From positions 1-61,028 of the IMG/VR virus record IMGVR_UViG_3300034272_001471: a stretch of DNA of 61,028 nucleotides; one strand, given 5' to 3'. Of the stretch, positions 47,788 through 57,001 are shown piece after piece. This stretch comes from a virus. The notes beneath the pieces were generated by a model. It was not told where the DNA came from, made no database searches, and saw only the letters and a program-made list of their open reading frames with translations. Within the stretch, counting starts at the first letter, position 1. Each line of letters opens with the position of its first letter. A program made the position numbers and the translations under genes.

Positions 47788-49478
47788 CGACTGATACTCC
47801 CATTGGGGGCTAGGAACACACACGGATCTTCGGACTTGCGCTCACGGGCCAGCCGGGCGGCCCGCCACTTCACCCACCATGGTTCGGGGCCGACCTGAGA
47901 CGGCGGCCGGTGGTATCGCGGCTCGTAGGCACAGAGGTATTCGGCTGTCTGGCAGGCATGGACCTCGCCCCGCGTCTGCGGCTCGTCGGTCACGTACACC
48001 TGCCCGTTGACTGTACTCGTCTTCTTCCGGTATCGCTTCAGCTCCCGGACGAGGTTGGGGCAGCCGCCCTCCAGGATTTTGAACTTGGTCGTCCCGTCGC
48101 CACGGATGTGCATCATCTGCCTGACCATGGCAGTGCGAGACGGGATGTCGTCCGAGCCGGGCAGGAACTGATGGCCCGTCAGGGCGAATTTGACGTTCCG
48201 CTTCTTCAGCTCCTCGGAGTACAGCTCATGCGGGAGCCGGCCGGACCCAAGGTCGCGCAGGGCTCCACCATGCATGTCCATGATCGCCGCGTAGATGTAC
48301 TGGTGCTGGGCCTTGGCGCAGAACTGCTCGCCCCAGATCAGGGCGTTGCAGTTGCGGATGTACAGCTCGTCATAGAAGAGAAGGAACTTCTCGTCTGGGG
48401 GCACGGCTGCAAACAGCGTGGCCATGACGGCGTGCCCGGGGTCAATCGCAACGTACCGCGTCCACTCAGGCGGGATCTGGCCGTCAGGCAATTTCGACCG
48501 GCCCATCATGTGGACCGACGCATTGAACGTCGGGTACATGAGCGTGGAGCCGGTGGTGAACTCGCCCTCGGCGCGCATCTTCAGTTCGTCCGGGCCGAGC
48601 GCCGCCCACCGCTCCAGGTTCTTTTTCTTCTCCTCCTGGTCGATGTGGTCGTTGTCCAAGAATCGGAGGACGAACTTCCGGATGATGGGGTTTTCAATCC
48701 CCTCCTCTTCTGCCTTGTCGGCCCGCTCGCACAGGCCAAGTAGGGCGTCATTCTTGGACCACGGCATGGCCGACCAGACGAAGCGCCCCTTGCGATCCGA
48801 GAGGCGGGCCTGCATTTCCCCCACCCAGCGCTCATTGTTGATGTCTTCGTCGATATGAACGAGGTCGGCCTGGAAGCCCTGCGGAGGCTCTCCCTCTGAC
48901 GAGAAGCAGTAGATGGTCCAGCCGTTGGTCAACTCGGCCTTATTGAGGTAGCCGGCGTTCTTCTGGGTCCACGCCATGTCCTTGATCATGCGCGGCGGGA
49001 TTAGGGGAGGGGCCGGCTTGGACTGGGCCTTCCGTTCGATGTCGCCAAGAAGCGCGGGGTTGAAGGCGCGCCACATCCCAGTCGTCCTGTCCCGGATGAT
49101 CCGGAACGCCCCGGCCTTGAACAACATCGGATACACCACCATGCCGATGTGCTGCCAGTTCTTGCCGATGATGACGAGGTTGCCACCTTCCTTCGGGTAC
49201 TTGTTGTGCGGGTCCTGCCCTGTAGCGGCGCGGGCATCTTCGATGAACGTGCATGCACTCTTGCCGGATCTGTTGCCACCGATTACCAGACGTTCACTGG
49301 CGATGCAGGAATGGAACTCCTCCTGCTTCGGCATGGGCACCCATAGACGCAGTGCCTCCAGACGACGCTCAGTGAGCGCAGCCTGAACGTCCTTCATCTG
49401 CGAAAGGGCGTGTTGCGTCAGCCCGCCGATTGGGCCTTCAGCCTTCGGCGGGGGTGGTATCTTCGGATGCTTTGGCAT
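47784..49478 (-). CDS. terL: terminase large subunit, 564 aa
   Basis: Walker A GGNRSGKS (67-74), Walker B ADLVHIDED (Asp/Glu at about 210-212) and RNase-H-like nuclease start AIDPGHAVMA (about 340). Drives DNA packaging at the portal. The start is uncertain: ATG 49478 or TTG 49490, both with poor SD and overlapping the end of the upstream gene. Confidence 0.9.
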   Translation of the reverse strand: MPKHPKIPPPPKAEGPIGGLTQHALSQMKDVQAALTERRLEALRLWVPMPKQEEFHSCIASERLVIGGNRSGKSACTFIEDARAATGQDPHNKYPKEGGNLVIIGKNWQHIGMVVYPMLFKAGAFRIIRDRTTGMWRAFNPALLGDIERKAQSKPAPPLIPPRMIKDMAWTQKNAGYLNKAELTNGWTIYCFSSEGEPPQGFQADLVHIDEDINNERWVGEMQARLSDRKGRFVWSAMPWSKNDALLGLCERADKAEEEGIENPIIRKFVLRFLDNDHIDQEEKKKNLERWAALGPDELKMRAEGEFTTGSTLMYPTFNASVHMMGRSKLPDGQIPPEWTRYVAIDPGHAVMATLFAAVPPDEKFLLFYDELYIRNCNALIWGEQFCAKAQHQYIYAAIMDMHGGALRDLGSGRLPHELYSEELKKRNVKFALTGHQFLPGSDDIPSRTAMVRQMMHIRGDGTTKFKILEGGCPNLVRELKRYRKKTSTVNGQVYVTDEPQTRGEVHACQTAEYLCAYEPRYHRPPSQVGPEPWWVKWRAARLARERKSEDPCVFLAPNGSISR

Positions 49479-49656
49479 GTTTTTTTGCAAGAAAACGTGA
49501 CGCAGGGCTGGGCGTCCATTCGCCGCACTGGTCAGTGGGGCCGGTCAGCGGGAAGGAGTTGTTGTCCGGGCCCGCTATCGGCGGGTATCTCCGGCACTTG
49601 CCGAATGTCTCCGACACTGCCTGCCACCAGCGGCAGGTTTGGCACACTATGTCCAT
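49438..49656 (-). CDS. small zinc-binding-like protein, 72 aa
   Basis: The ATG at 49656 follows GAGGTGGTCG. CQTCRWW, GKCRRYPP and QCGEW give four to five Cys positions, a pattern common in small phage proteins next to terminases. Overlaps both the upstream gene and the terminase start out of frame. Confidence 0.65.
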   Translation of the reverse strand: MDIVCQTCRWWQAVSETFGKCRRYPPIAGPDNNSFPLTGPTDQCGEWTPSPASRFLAKKHAKASEDTTPAEG

Positions 49657-50152
49657 CGACCACCTCAACTTTCTGTATGGTCAGCGCCGCCTCCAAGACC
49701 TGTCGTCTCAGTTCGGCCTCCAGCTCTTCCTCGCTCATCAACTCCAGCGGCTTCTTCGATCCACCCATGGCAGTGTTGTCCTTCACCAGTCGGACCACGG
49801 AGTCCAGCATCTTGGTGCGGAATGCCCCGCCAACAGGCGAGTCGTAGAATTGCTTCATGAAGGCGTTCGCGAACCCACGGACGCCGCCGAAGTACTCCAT
49901 GATCACTTCGGTCAGCTCGGACGAGTGCGGGATGTTTGCCCCGCCCAGGCGAGAGGCTTTGATAAAGGAGTCGATAGCCGACTTCTCAATCTTTGCCAGC
50001 CGCCGGTTGCGAACCTGCTTCCGCTCGCCTTTGAGACGAGCGTTCCGGCACTTGCGACAACGGGCGTGATACCCGTCCTTCGACTTGTGGAAGTTCGCAG
50101 TGGTGGCGGGGTAGGATTCCCCGCACTGTATGCACGCCTTATACCCCGACAC
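49532..50152 (-). CDS. candidate terminase small subunit with N-terminal zinc finger, 206 aa
   Basis: An N-terminal CIQCGESYPATT...CRKC zinc-finger-like segment (residues 7-35), then a helical middle (AIDSFIKASRLGG, EVIMEYFGGVRGFANAF) and a Glu-rich C-terminal helix. Position immediately upstream of the large terminase supports a small-terminase role. Not a confident family match. Confidence 0.55.
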   Translation of the reverse strand: MSGYKACIQCGESYPATTANFHKSKDGYHARCRKCRNARLKGERKQVRNRRLAKIEKSAIDSFIKASRLGGANIPHSSELTEVIMEYFGGVRGFANAFMKQFYDSPVGGAFRTKMLDSVVRLVKDNTAMGGSKKPLELMSEEELEAELRRQVLEAALTIQKVEVVDGHSVPNLPLVAGSVGDIRQVPEIPADSGPGQQLLPADRPH

Positions 50153-51014
50153 TCTTTAGCCACGCAGGGGGAGGAATGTCGATCAACTTCACGCCGGGGT
50201 CCACATTGCCTTCCCAGCAGGACTTCAGTTTGTTGCTGATGTCCTTGGCCGCCACAACCTGCGGCTTGCCCACGCACTTCGGCTTCCAGTGCCCCGCCCA
50301 GGCGTCCCAGTTGCAGTACACCGGGTTGTACCCCAGCTTCTGCGTGCCCACCAAGGAGAGGTCGCGGGTCATCGTTACGTCTTCTGTGGAAGCCTTCTCG
50401 GCGGCGTACTTGTCCTTCCATTCGTAGTACGCAAACGGCTTGTCTTTCTCGTCCTGCGGTTCGATCAAGTCAAAGACTCTCATGTCAAAAATAATCAGGC
50501 CGGTCGGCAGGGCTGCGCACTCTTGGATTCCAGCCAGCTTTGCTGCTTCGGATCGCTCATACATCTTCAACTGGAAGTCCGGGTTTTGATGTTCGGACTG
50601 CATGCTGTCCCACTTGAACACGTAGACGCACTCCATTGGCGGCGGTCCACAGTAAGGAGCGCCGACCACATGCGGCCCCTTGCCGTAGTTAGAAATCAAG
50701 AAGTCAAGAGAGGACTGAATGAATGGCTTGGCCAAGGGGTCTTGCCCAACGTACATGTCGGGCTTCATGTCCGAATCGACCATCACCAAGAAGTCGGTCT
50801 TGAACTCTCTAGCCTTTTTGATGGCCTGATTGCGGCTCATCGTTATTGGCGTATCAGAGATGTTGAAGATTCTTAGCTCGCCGAATCGCTCGTCGCGCGC
50901 CAGGCCGCAGACCAGCGGCACCTGCCATTCCCTAATGTCTGGAGTTTCGGATGAGATTCCTCCGTTCCCGCCATACGCAAAATGAGCGAAAGCCAAATTA
51001 TACTTCGGGGGCAT
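50139..51014 (-). CDS. glycosyltransferase (GT-A-like), 291 aa
   Basis: The ATG at 51014 follows AAAGGAAACCA. Nucleotide-sugar fold pattern with SRNQAIKKAREF and DFLVMVDSDMKPDMY (DxD metal site at about residues 81-83). Could glycosylate virion proteins or modified DNA bases. It lies as an insert between terminase and scaffold genes. Confidence 0.75.
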   Translation of the reverse strand: MPPKYNLAFAHFAYGGNGGISSETPDIREWQVPLVCGLARDERFGELRIFNISDTPITMSRNQAIKKAREFKTDFLVMVDSDMKPDMYVGQDPLAKPFIQSSLDFLISNYGKGPHVVGAPYCGPPPMECVYVFKWDSMQSEHQNPDFQLKMYERSEAAKLAGIQECAALPTGLIIFDMRVFDLIEPQDEKDKPFAYYEWKDKYAAEKASTEDVTMTRDLSLVGTQKLGYNPVYCNWDAWAGHWKPKCVGKPQVVAAKDISNKLKSCWEGNVDPGVKLIDIPPPAWLKSVGV

Positions 51015-51546
51015 TGGTTTCCTTTCTAATGAGGTCGCAGATTTCACTGAAGAGAGATGTAGCTTCCTGAGTCACTGAGCCGCTCTTTGTCCAGTTATCA
51101 ATCGGCCGCGCTGGACGAAGGTTGCGCCAGTTGTTTGCCGCAAGAACTTGGACGCGGTCGCTGGGGTCGATTGCGCAGAGCGGATAGATGTGATCAATGT
51201 GCCAGCCGGCTCTTTCCTCCCATGACATGCCTTCCAAGAACTGCTCCTCCAACTTTTCGCGAAGCTCTTTAGGCGTGCAGCCGCACATCTTGACGGCAGC
51301 AGTCACCAATCGGCCCCGACCAACCGCCTTGGAAAGGCGAGCCTTGAGTTGGCACAGCAGCCGGTAGTCAGGATCGCTGTGATAGCGCTTTCGCTTATAG
51401 TCTCGCTGAGATTGACGAAATCGTTCCGCATTTTTAACGCGGTACTTGAGATTCCACGCCCGCACCTTTTCTGGGTTGGCTAGGCGATAGGCAGCATTGC
51501 TGGCGTTTACCGAAAGCCGTTTTTGTTCTGCCGCCGCTTGCTGCAT
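50998..51546 (-). CDS. free-standing HNH homing-type endonuclease, 182 aa
   Basis: Start ATG 51546 with GAGGTGATC upstream. Highly basic N-terminal half, then GWHIDHIYPL and NWRNLRPARPIDNWTK, the HNH core of phage homing endonucleases. Its location between structural genes is typical of a mobile insertion. Confidence 0.82.
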   Translation of the reverse strand: MQQAAAEQKRLSVNASNAAYRLANPEKVRAWNLKYRVKNAERFRQSQRDYKRKRYHSDPDYRLLCQLKARLSKAVGRGRLVTAAVKMCGCTPKELREKLEEQFLEGMSWEERAGWHIDHIYPLCAIDPSDRVQVLAANNWRNLRPARPIDNWTKSGSVTQEATSLFSEICDLIRKETNAPEV

Positions 51547-51600
51547 GATCACCTCGGGGGGGTGGTGATAGTCTACCAGACTAATGGACGGCTGTCCACA

Positions 51601-52215
51601 CTACCGAAACCGGCCACTAGCAGGCGGGCTGCTGGGTCGCTGCGGCATTGGGGGCCTGCCAAATGGATTGCCAGACATCGGCTGACCGCCAAACGGCTGG
51701 CCGTACGACTGCTGCGGTGCGCCGTAGGGCTGCGGCCGGTAGCCACCTCCGCCCTCTCCGCCCCCTCGGCGGCCTCCTTCGCCACCTCCACGCATGCCCT
51801 CTCCACCACGGCGGCCTCCCTCACCACCTCCACCACCCTCGCTCCCGCCGGGGCGGTAGTTGCTGAACGGGGCCGGTGATCCGCCATACGGCGTCCCCTG
51901 CGGCGACGGCTGGATGGGCTGGGCATTCCCCATTCGCCACTGCTGCTTGGGCGTCATCGGGGCGGAGGGGGCCGGCGGTGCGGCGGGACCATACATCGGC
52001 ACCGGGCCTTGGGGCTGCGGGGCACGCTGGTAAGGCGAAAACCCGCCCGCGGCCTGCTGCTGTTGCCCCCCGTAGCCCGGCTGGTTGCCATAGGCTGGCG
52101 GGGCGTGCTGCATGGGCGGAGGGCCGTACGGCGTGCCCTGCGGCGGAGAGCCAATGGGCTGGCCCCACGGGTTATAGGGCCTCGTATACGACCCATTGGG
52201 CATAATGAGGCTCAT
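51601..52215 (-). CDS. Pro/Gly-rich disordered protein, 204 aa
   Basis: The ATG at 52215 follows GGAGGAAAGCTG. Pro/Gly/Gln-rich first 120 residues, then a GGEGGRRGGE repeat block (about residues 135-160). Disordered and basic. May bind DNA or help virion assembly. The repeat block lies at about 51745-51835 and could be slippage-prone. Confidence 0.6.
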   Translation of the reverse strand: MSLIMPNGSYTRPYNPWGQPIGSPPQGTPYGPPPMQHAPPAYGNQPGYGGQQQQAAGGFSPYQRAPQPQGPVPMYGPAAPPAPSAPMTPKQQWRMGNAQPIQPSPQGTPYGGSPAPFSNYRPGGSEGGGGGEGGRRGGEGMRGGGEGGRRGGGEGGGGYRPQPYGAPQQSYGQPFGGQPMSGNPFGRPPMPQRPSSPPASGRFR

Positions 52216-52361
52216 CAGCTTTCCTCCACGGTGTCGTCTACGCCCATGCCGGTGTCCTGCATCATCCGCAGCCGGAGCATGTCCAGATACGGATCCTCGC
52301 CACGGACCTCGGCTATTAGCTGACGCAGGTAGTCCAGGTTTTGAATGGCCGGATCGTTCAT
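52215..52361 (-). CDS. small acidic protein, 48 aa
   Basis: The ATG at 52361 follows GGAAAGTGAA. Begins MNDPAIQNLDYLRQLIAEVRG with an acidic tail. The stop overlaps the next start. First gene after the terminator at 52384-52415. Confidence 0.55.
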   Translation of the reverse strand: MNDPAIQNLDYLRQLIAEVRGEDPYLDMLRLRMMQDTGMGVDDTVEES

Positions 52362-52383
52362 TTCACTTTCCAGAAAATGGAAA

Positions 52384-52415
52384 AGCCTCTGACCAAGTTG
52401 CCCTGGTCAGAGGCT
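52384..52415 (-). terminator. intrinsic terminator after the capsid/decoration genes
   Basis: Perfect 12-bp stem AGCCTCTGACCA / TGGTCAGAGGCT with an 8-nt loop. On the minus strand the stem is followed by TTTT (52384-52381) and more T residues. It lies just past the stop of the 52443 gene. It probably limits transcription from the high-level capsid genes into the downstream packaging genes. Confidence 0.82.
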
Positions 52416-52442
52416 CCCCCCTAGCCCCAAACAGGGCATAAC

Positions 52443-53033
52443 TCAATACCGGGTCTGCAGGATCGCCAAGACGTTCGCGCCAGTGGTGGCACCGACGCTG
52501 CACGCGCGGCCCAGGACGCCCACGCCGTTATCGCCGCCGCCAGTCGTCGCAGCCGAGAGCGGCGACACCGTCACGCGACCGGAGGTCGTCGCACCGGAGG
52601 TCACCGCCGTGATGCAACTCAGGCGATTGCCGACCGCAACGTCCGAGCCCGACAGGGCCACGGCCACTTCAGTCGGCCCGCTGACCGTCACCCAGAACAC
52701 ATCCTTGTCAGCCACGCCGCCCGCCGCCAGATGCTCGTCCACCACGCCAACCCGCTCCTCGTTGGTGACAGCCGCATAGCCGTCAACATGAGCGAAGACC
52801 GCCGTGCCGGCCGTGCCGACCGCAAACCGCACCACCCGCTTCGGGAGCAGAGCGGCGCCAGAGGCGTTCCGAACTGCCACGCAGGTCTTGATGCGGTTCG
52901 ACCGCACCTTGCCGGTCGTCGGATCAACGTCCGGGAACTGCTTGACAGCACCCACCCAATTCTTGCCGTCGTCGTTGGAACTGACGCCGAGCGTCTGGCC
53001 AAGGGCGAACGGCGGATCGATCAGAAGACTCAT
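52443..53033 (-). CDS. capsid decoration/stabilisation-like protein, 196 aa
   Basis: The ATG at 53033 follows AAGGAGTAAGTGACCA. Beta-rich Val/Thr/Ala/Gly sequence directly downstream of the capsid gene. Similar size and composition to head decoration proteins. Not matched to a named family. Confidence 0.65.
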   Translation of the reverse strand: MSLLIDPPFALGQTLGVSSNDDGKNWVGAVKQFPDVDPTTGKVRSNRIKTCVAVRNASGAALLPKRVVRFAVGTAGTAVFAHVDGYAAVTNEERVGVVDEHLAAGGVADKDVFWVTVSGPTEVAVALSGSDVAVGNRLSCITAVTSGATTSGRVTVSPLSAATTGGGDNGVGVLGRACSVGATTGANVLAILQTRY

Positions 53034-53052
53034 TGGTCACTTACTCCTTGGT

Positions 53053-54165
53053 TTAGACGACGAGCTTGAAGAAGTTACGCGGGCTCTTGAACTTGAGGTT
53101 ACCGAGCGTGGACACCACGTAGCGATATTGCTGCGTGATTTCGTCGTAAAACGGTCCCTCGCTGGTCAGCAAGTTCCCTTCCATGCAGAGCAGTTCGATG
53201 TTGCCCGTAGCCAGACCGTAGCCGGTGTTGGCGGGGACACTCACCTCGCTCCCGACCTCCACGCCGTCGAACTCAAACACATCCGTGAAGCCGTAGCTCC
53301 GCAGGCCGTTGGTCCGGCTGACGATCACCCGCTCCTTGGAATCCAGCGTGTTGAGGAAGTCGATGTACAGCCGCCGGTCCAAGAGGACCATGTCGATCTG
53401 GTCCTCCTTCGTATCGTTCCGGCGAGTTTGATGGATCGCCTCACGCAGCGCCTTGGAGCAGTTCTCCTTCCAGGTCGAAGCCCCGAAGTACGAGCTGTCC
53501 GCATTCACAATCACCGGGCTGAAGAAGTCGAACTCAGGATCGACCTCGCCGTCCGGCCAGGTGGCCGTCGCATCGCCCGACCCACCGTACGCACCAAGGA
53601 CGGTCGAAAGACCGGCGTAGGAGTCGTTGGGGTAGTAGAAGCGATCCGCCGTGTTGGCCGTGCGGGCCGTAGCGCCCGCCGCACCTTCCTGGATCGTCTG
53701 AGTGGCGTTCATGAACGACTCAATGCCGTGGAACCGAAGCTCGTTCCCGGAGGCATAGCCGTCCTGGACCCACTCCTTGGCAAGATACTGCTCCATCGAC
53801 GTTTGCAGGCGGCTCGCCAGCTTGCCGGCGACGTTCACCAGAGCCTGGGCGCTCCGATTTTCCAGCATCTCTTTCTTGTAGATGGCGTCCGTAACTTGGG
53901 CACCCCGGTACTCAAGCTCTAGCTTCTTCCACAGGTTCTCGCGGGCGAACGAGCGGGGAGTCTCGCCGTTGTTGCCCGAAGGATTGTGGTTCCTGTACTG
54001 GATCTCCCAGTCGAAGCCACGGCCACTCATGTTGGTGCGGATACGGCCCGCGCCCTCCAAGGCAGCGAAGAACTTAAACTTACGCAACGAAGCGACCTCT
54101 TCCTCCCGAAGGTGGTTGATGATCGTCGTTGCAATGGAACGTGCCCAGTCAGTCGAACTGCTCAT
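53053..54165 (-). CDS. major capsid protein, 370 aa
   Basis: Follows the scaffold gene with an overlapping stop/start and GGAGTGATCTG. Helical N-terminus, then alternating strands and helices of an HK97-like shell protein (VDPEFDFFSPVIVNADSSYFGA, DMVLLDRRLYIDFLNTLDSKERV). Followed by a decoration candidate and a strong terminator, fitting high expression. Confidence 0.82.
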   Translation of the reverse strand: MSSSTDWARSIATTIINHLREEEVASLRKFKFFAALEGAGRIRTNMSGRGFDWEIQYRNHNPSGNNGETPRSFARENLWKKLELEYRGAQVTDAIYKKEMLENRSAQALVNVAGKLASRLQTSMEQYLAKEWVQDGYASGNELRFHGIESFMNATQTIQEGAAGATARTANTADRFYYPNDSYAGLSTVLGAYGGSGDATATWPDGEVDPEFDFFSPVIVNADSSYFGASTWKENCSKALREAIHQTRRNDTKEDQIDMVLLDRRLYIDFLNTLDSKERVIVSRTNGLRSYGFTDVFEFDGVEVGSEVSVPANTGYGLATGNIELLCMEGNLLTSEGPFYDEITQQYRYVVSTLGNLKFKSPRNFFKLVV

Positions 54166-55172
54166 CAGATCACTCCATCGTTAACGAGTTGGCCGCGAAG
54201 ACGCTCTTCAAAAGACATCCGCTGGCGGGGTGCCCGCGGCTCTGTGGTTCCTGCACTGCGATTGGGGGTACGGGTGGCGCGCTCCCGAAGGAACTGCATG
54301 TTGCCCTCTGCCACCGGGTCAGACGGCGTGGCGGGAGCAGCCGGCTGCGGCTGATGGGCCTGGGCGCCAAGGGCCTGGCTCTGCATCTGCTGGTAGCGGA
54401 CGTTCAGCAAGTCCCGCTGCAGCATTCCGGTGGCGAACTTCCAGCGGGCCTCGGGGGTTTGGATGCCGTATTCTGCGGCCTGCTGGATGTACGCCTGGAC
54501 GGCCTGACCTTCACGGGTCACGTTCCCCGACTCATCATAGAGCCAGTCGGAGTTCTGCCGCTCAAGGTCCTGCACGTAGTTCTGAGACTGATACTGGCCC
54601 AAGTGCTGTTCGACCAGCTCCTTGGCCTTCTGCATCGCAACGTCTTCGATGAACGGCTTCAGCGTGTTCTCAGGATCCGTGACGAACTTGCGTGCGAAGT
54701 TTGCCGTGTAGTCCTGGTACTTCCGCAGGGCCTGCTGGGCTTCGTACGGGGCGTTGGGGTCAATGACCTCCTTGCCCGTCTGTGGGTCGCGGACGATGTA
54801 GCCCTTGTAGCTCTCATCGACCGAAGGCGGCGACCACCACTTAGCCTTCTCGGCCGGCTTGGGCTGGGCGGCCTCTCGCTGTGAAGCCTGCCAGCGCTCG
54901 TACTCAGCCTTGTTGCGCAGGTACTCGTTGGCCTGCGGGATCAGGTTCTGGTACTGATTCAGAACCCGCTGACTCTCCAGGTAGCCCTGCTTGGAGCGGT
55001 ACAGGTCTTGAGCGATAGCGAGGTCGTCGGCGCCCTGGTATTCCGGAAGGTGGCGGAAAGCCTCGTACGGTGTGGAGAAGCCCTGCGAGGGCTGGCCAGC
55101 GTCAGACGGCGGCGCAGCCTCAGAGACTGGGGCGTCTGCGACCGGCGCTTCGTTGAGAATTTCGTCCGACAT
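54165..55172 (-). CDS. scaffolding protein, 335 aa
   Basis: The ATG at 55172 follows GAGGTTT. Acidic Pro/Ala-rich N-terminus, long charged helices (VLNQYQNLIPQANEYL) and a basic C-terminus (RQRMSFEERLRGQLVND), typical of phage scaffolds. Located right before the major capsid gene. Confidence 0.78.
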   Translation of the reverse strand: MSDEILNEAPVADAPVSEAAPPSDAGQPSQGFSTPYEAFRHLPEYQGADDLAIAQDLYRSKQGYLESQRVLNQYQNLIPQANEYLRNKAEYERWQASQREAAQPKPAEKAKWWSPPSVDESYKGYIVRDPQTGKEVIDPNAPYEAQQALRKYQDYTANFARKFVTDPENTLKPFIEDVAMQKAKELVEQHLGQYQSQNYVQDLERQNSDWLYDESGNVTREGQAVQAYIQQAAEYGIQTPEARWKFATGMLQRDLLNVRYQQMQSQALGAQAHQPQPAAPATPSDPVAEGNMQFLRERATRTPNRSAGTTEPRAPRQRMSFEERLRGQLVNDGVI

Positions 55173-55241
55173 AAACCTCAGTGCCTCGGGGGGAAGGGCT
55201 CTGAAAGGTTTAATGCCGCTAGAGGGGCGAAAGTGTTACAC

Positions 55242-56096
55242 CTACCGCACTTCCGCCTGCGGCTCACTCGCTGCCCCACCAGCAGCAGCCGCCATTGGTG
55301 GCAGCAGTCCATACTTCCGCAAGATGCGGATGGAGTCTTCGGTGCCAGGGAACATCACGTAGTTGCGGGTGCCTTCTGCTGCTCTGCGTGAGTTGCCATC
55401 GAAGTAGCGAACTCCCGGTATACCACGCTCCAGCAAGACCCTGGAAGCGTCCCTCGCGGATCCACCAAGGTTGTCCTGCGCCCGGGACAGGGCGTTCGAC
55501 CCACGCCATCCCTCTTGGCCGAACGTGAAGTGCGACGGGGCCCGGCCGTAGCTGCCCAGCATGTCCTGGATCGCCCGGGGCTGCTCAACCACGGGGGAGT
55601 CCAAGTCAAGCAACGCATCTTCTGGCACACCCAGCTCCACTTCGTACATGCGCCCACGGCGAACTGGCGGCGGCGGCGTATCCCCAGCACTCCGCAGAAA
55701 CTCCAGCCCCTGTTGCATGAACTCCGGGGGCGTCTCTTTCGGAAACGGAATCCCAGACAGGGCGGACTTCATCGCCTCTTCTATGTCTCGTACTGTAACC
55801 GCTTTCGCCATGGCCGCGTTGCTGGCGTGAATTCCAGAGTTCGTACGCCACCAATTGGCCGCAAATTCCTCTGGAGTCCACGCGGAAAGGGAGCGCATCT
55901 GGCGGTATGAATCTGCGACTGCCTCGTTGCCGGCAAAGTACAACCCGTGCCCGAAAGCCTGCACGCCCTCGCCTGTGCCAATCTTGCTCGCATCAAAACG
56001 GTCGAAGTCATGCGGGCTGCCGTGGTAGGCCCGGATGTACTTAGACTCCGGGGCTGCCCGGCCAACTGCTGAGAGGAGGTCGTCTAGCTTGCCCAT
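55242..56096 (-). CDS. ADP-ribosyltransferase-like (ART-PolyVal) protein, 284 aa
   Basis: The ATG at 56096 overlaps the next gene end and has GGGGGCGAGTG upstream. Residues 20-70 read YIRAYHGSPHDFDRF, SKIGTGEGVQAFGHGLYFAG, the signature of ADP-ribosyltransferase domains in phage polyvalent proteins (NAD site). Likely injected or made to modify host targets. Belongs to a three-gene polyvalent-like block. Confidence 0.78.
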   Translation of the reverse strand: MGKLDDLLSAVGRAAPESKYIRAYHGSPHDFDRFDASKIGTGEGVQAFGHGLYFAGNEAVADSYRQMRSLSAWTPEEFAANWWRTNSGIHASNAAMAKAVTVRDIEEAMKSALSGIPFPKETPPEFMQQGLEFLRSAGDTPPPPVRRGRMYEVELGVPEDALLDLDSPVVEQPRAIQDMLGSYGRAPSHFTFGQEGWRGSNALSRAQDNLGGSARDASRVLLERGIPGVRYFDGNSRRAAEGTRNYVMFPGTEDSIRILRKYGLLPPMAAAAGGAASEPQAEVR

Positions 56097-57001
56097 CACT
56101 CGCCCCCTTGTCTGCGAGCAGCCGCGCCGGCCCCGACCCACACTGCGGGGTAGGCCGCCTCTTGCCCGACCAGAGCAGCACCGCGCAGGCCGTGGATCGC
56201 CTTGGCTGCTGGCGCGGCTGCACGGAGCCCCTTGGCGAGGTGGCGAATCGCGCCCGATGCCCCACCAATTGGATCGACAACCGCTTCGGCCCCGTAGCCG
56301 ACAACGTCAGTCTTCCAGTTGTCGGCCCATCCAAAGTCGCCCTTCAACACCTGCGGGCCTTCAACCAACTCGTTGTCTTCCGGCGGCGGCATGGCCGCCA
56401 TGGGGTTGCCGCGCGTCTCAAACATGAGCGGATGATCAAACGGAATCGACTGGGCGGCATCACGTTCTTTTGCCCACGCCTCATTCGGCTCCTTGCCATG
56501 AGCGATGTTCCACGCCCCGAACGTGGCCTTGTTCGCCACGCCACCAGACTTCTCGGCCGCCTCGTCCAGATTCCAAAGCGAACGCACAGTGTTTACAACC
56601 GTGGAAGGCGCAGCACTGATGGCGTCCGCGGCGTTGCGAAGGAACATTCCAGGGGCAAGGACAGGACGTTCGCGGTAGGGCGAGGTGTCGGGCGGCTTGA
56701 GGTTCATGTACCGGCCCCGAACCGGGACCATGATCGGTCGCCCCAGTGTCTCCTCGTACACCGGCCGGCGGTAGATTTCAGCATCGTCGAAGGCCGCCCG
56801 GTCCTCCTGCTGGATCTGGGCAAGGCGTGCAATCAAGGCGGCGTGCTTGACCTTCTGCTGGTACTCAGCGTCGGTCAGCACCTGATGGGTCATAAACCCA
56901 GGGTGGTTCACTGCCACGCTCGCCATGGAGGGGTAGGGCTTGTTGGGCTGACTGGAAGTCTCGTCTATCGCCTGCTGGATGCGATCATAGATGTCAGCCA
57001 T
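56096..57001 (-). CDS. polyvalent-block protein, 301 aa
   Basis: The ATG at 57001 follows AGGAGATGAGTA. Helical N-terminus (DAEYQQKVKHAALIARLAQIQ), a Pro-rich middle and a hydrophobic Ala/Gly-rich C-terminal region. No domain recognised. Sits between the ART-like and the larger polyvalent-like protein. Confidence 0.6.
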   Translation of the reverse strand: MADIYDRIQQAIDETSSQPNKPYPSMASVAVNHPGFMTHQVLTDAEYQQKVKHAALIARLAQIQQEDRAAFDDAEIYRRPVYEETLGRPIMVPVRGRYMNLKPPDTSPYRERPVLAPGMFLRNAADAISAAPSTVVNTVRSLWNLDEAAEKSGGVANKATFGAWNIAHGKEPNEAWAKERDAAQSIPFDHPLMFETRGNPMAAMPPPEDNELVEGPQVLKGDFGWADNWKTDVVGYGAEAVVDPIGGASGAIRHLAKGLRAAAPAAKAIHGLRGAALVGQEAAYPAVWVGAGAAARRQGGE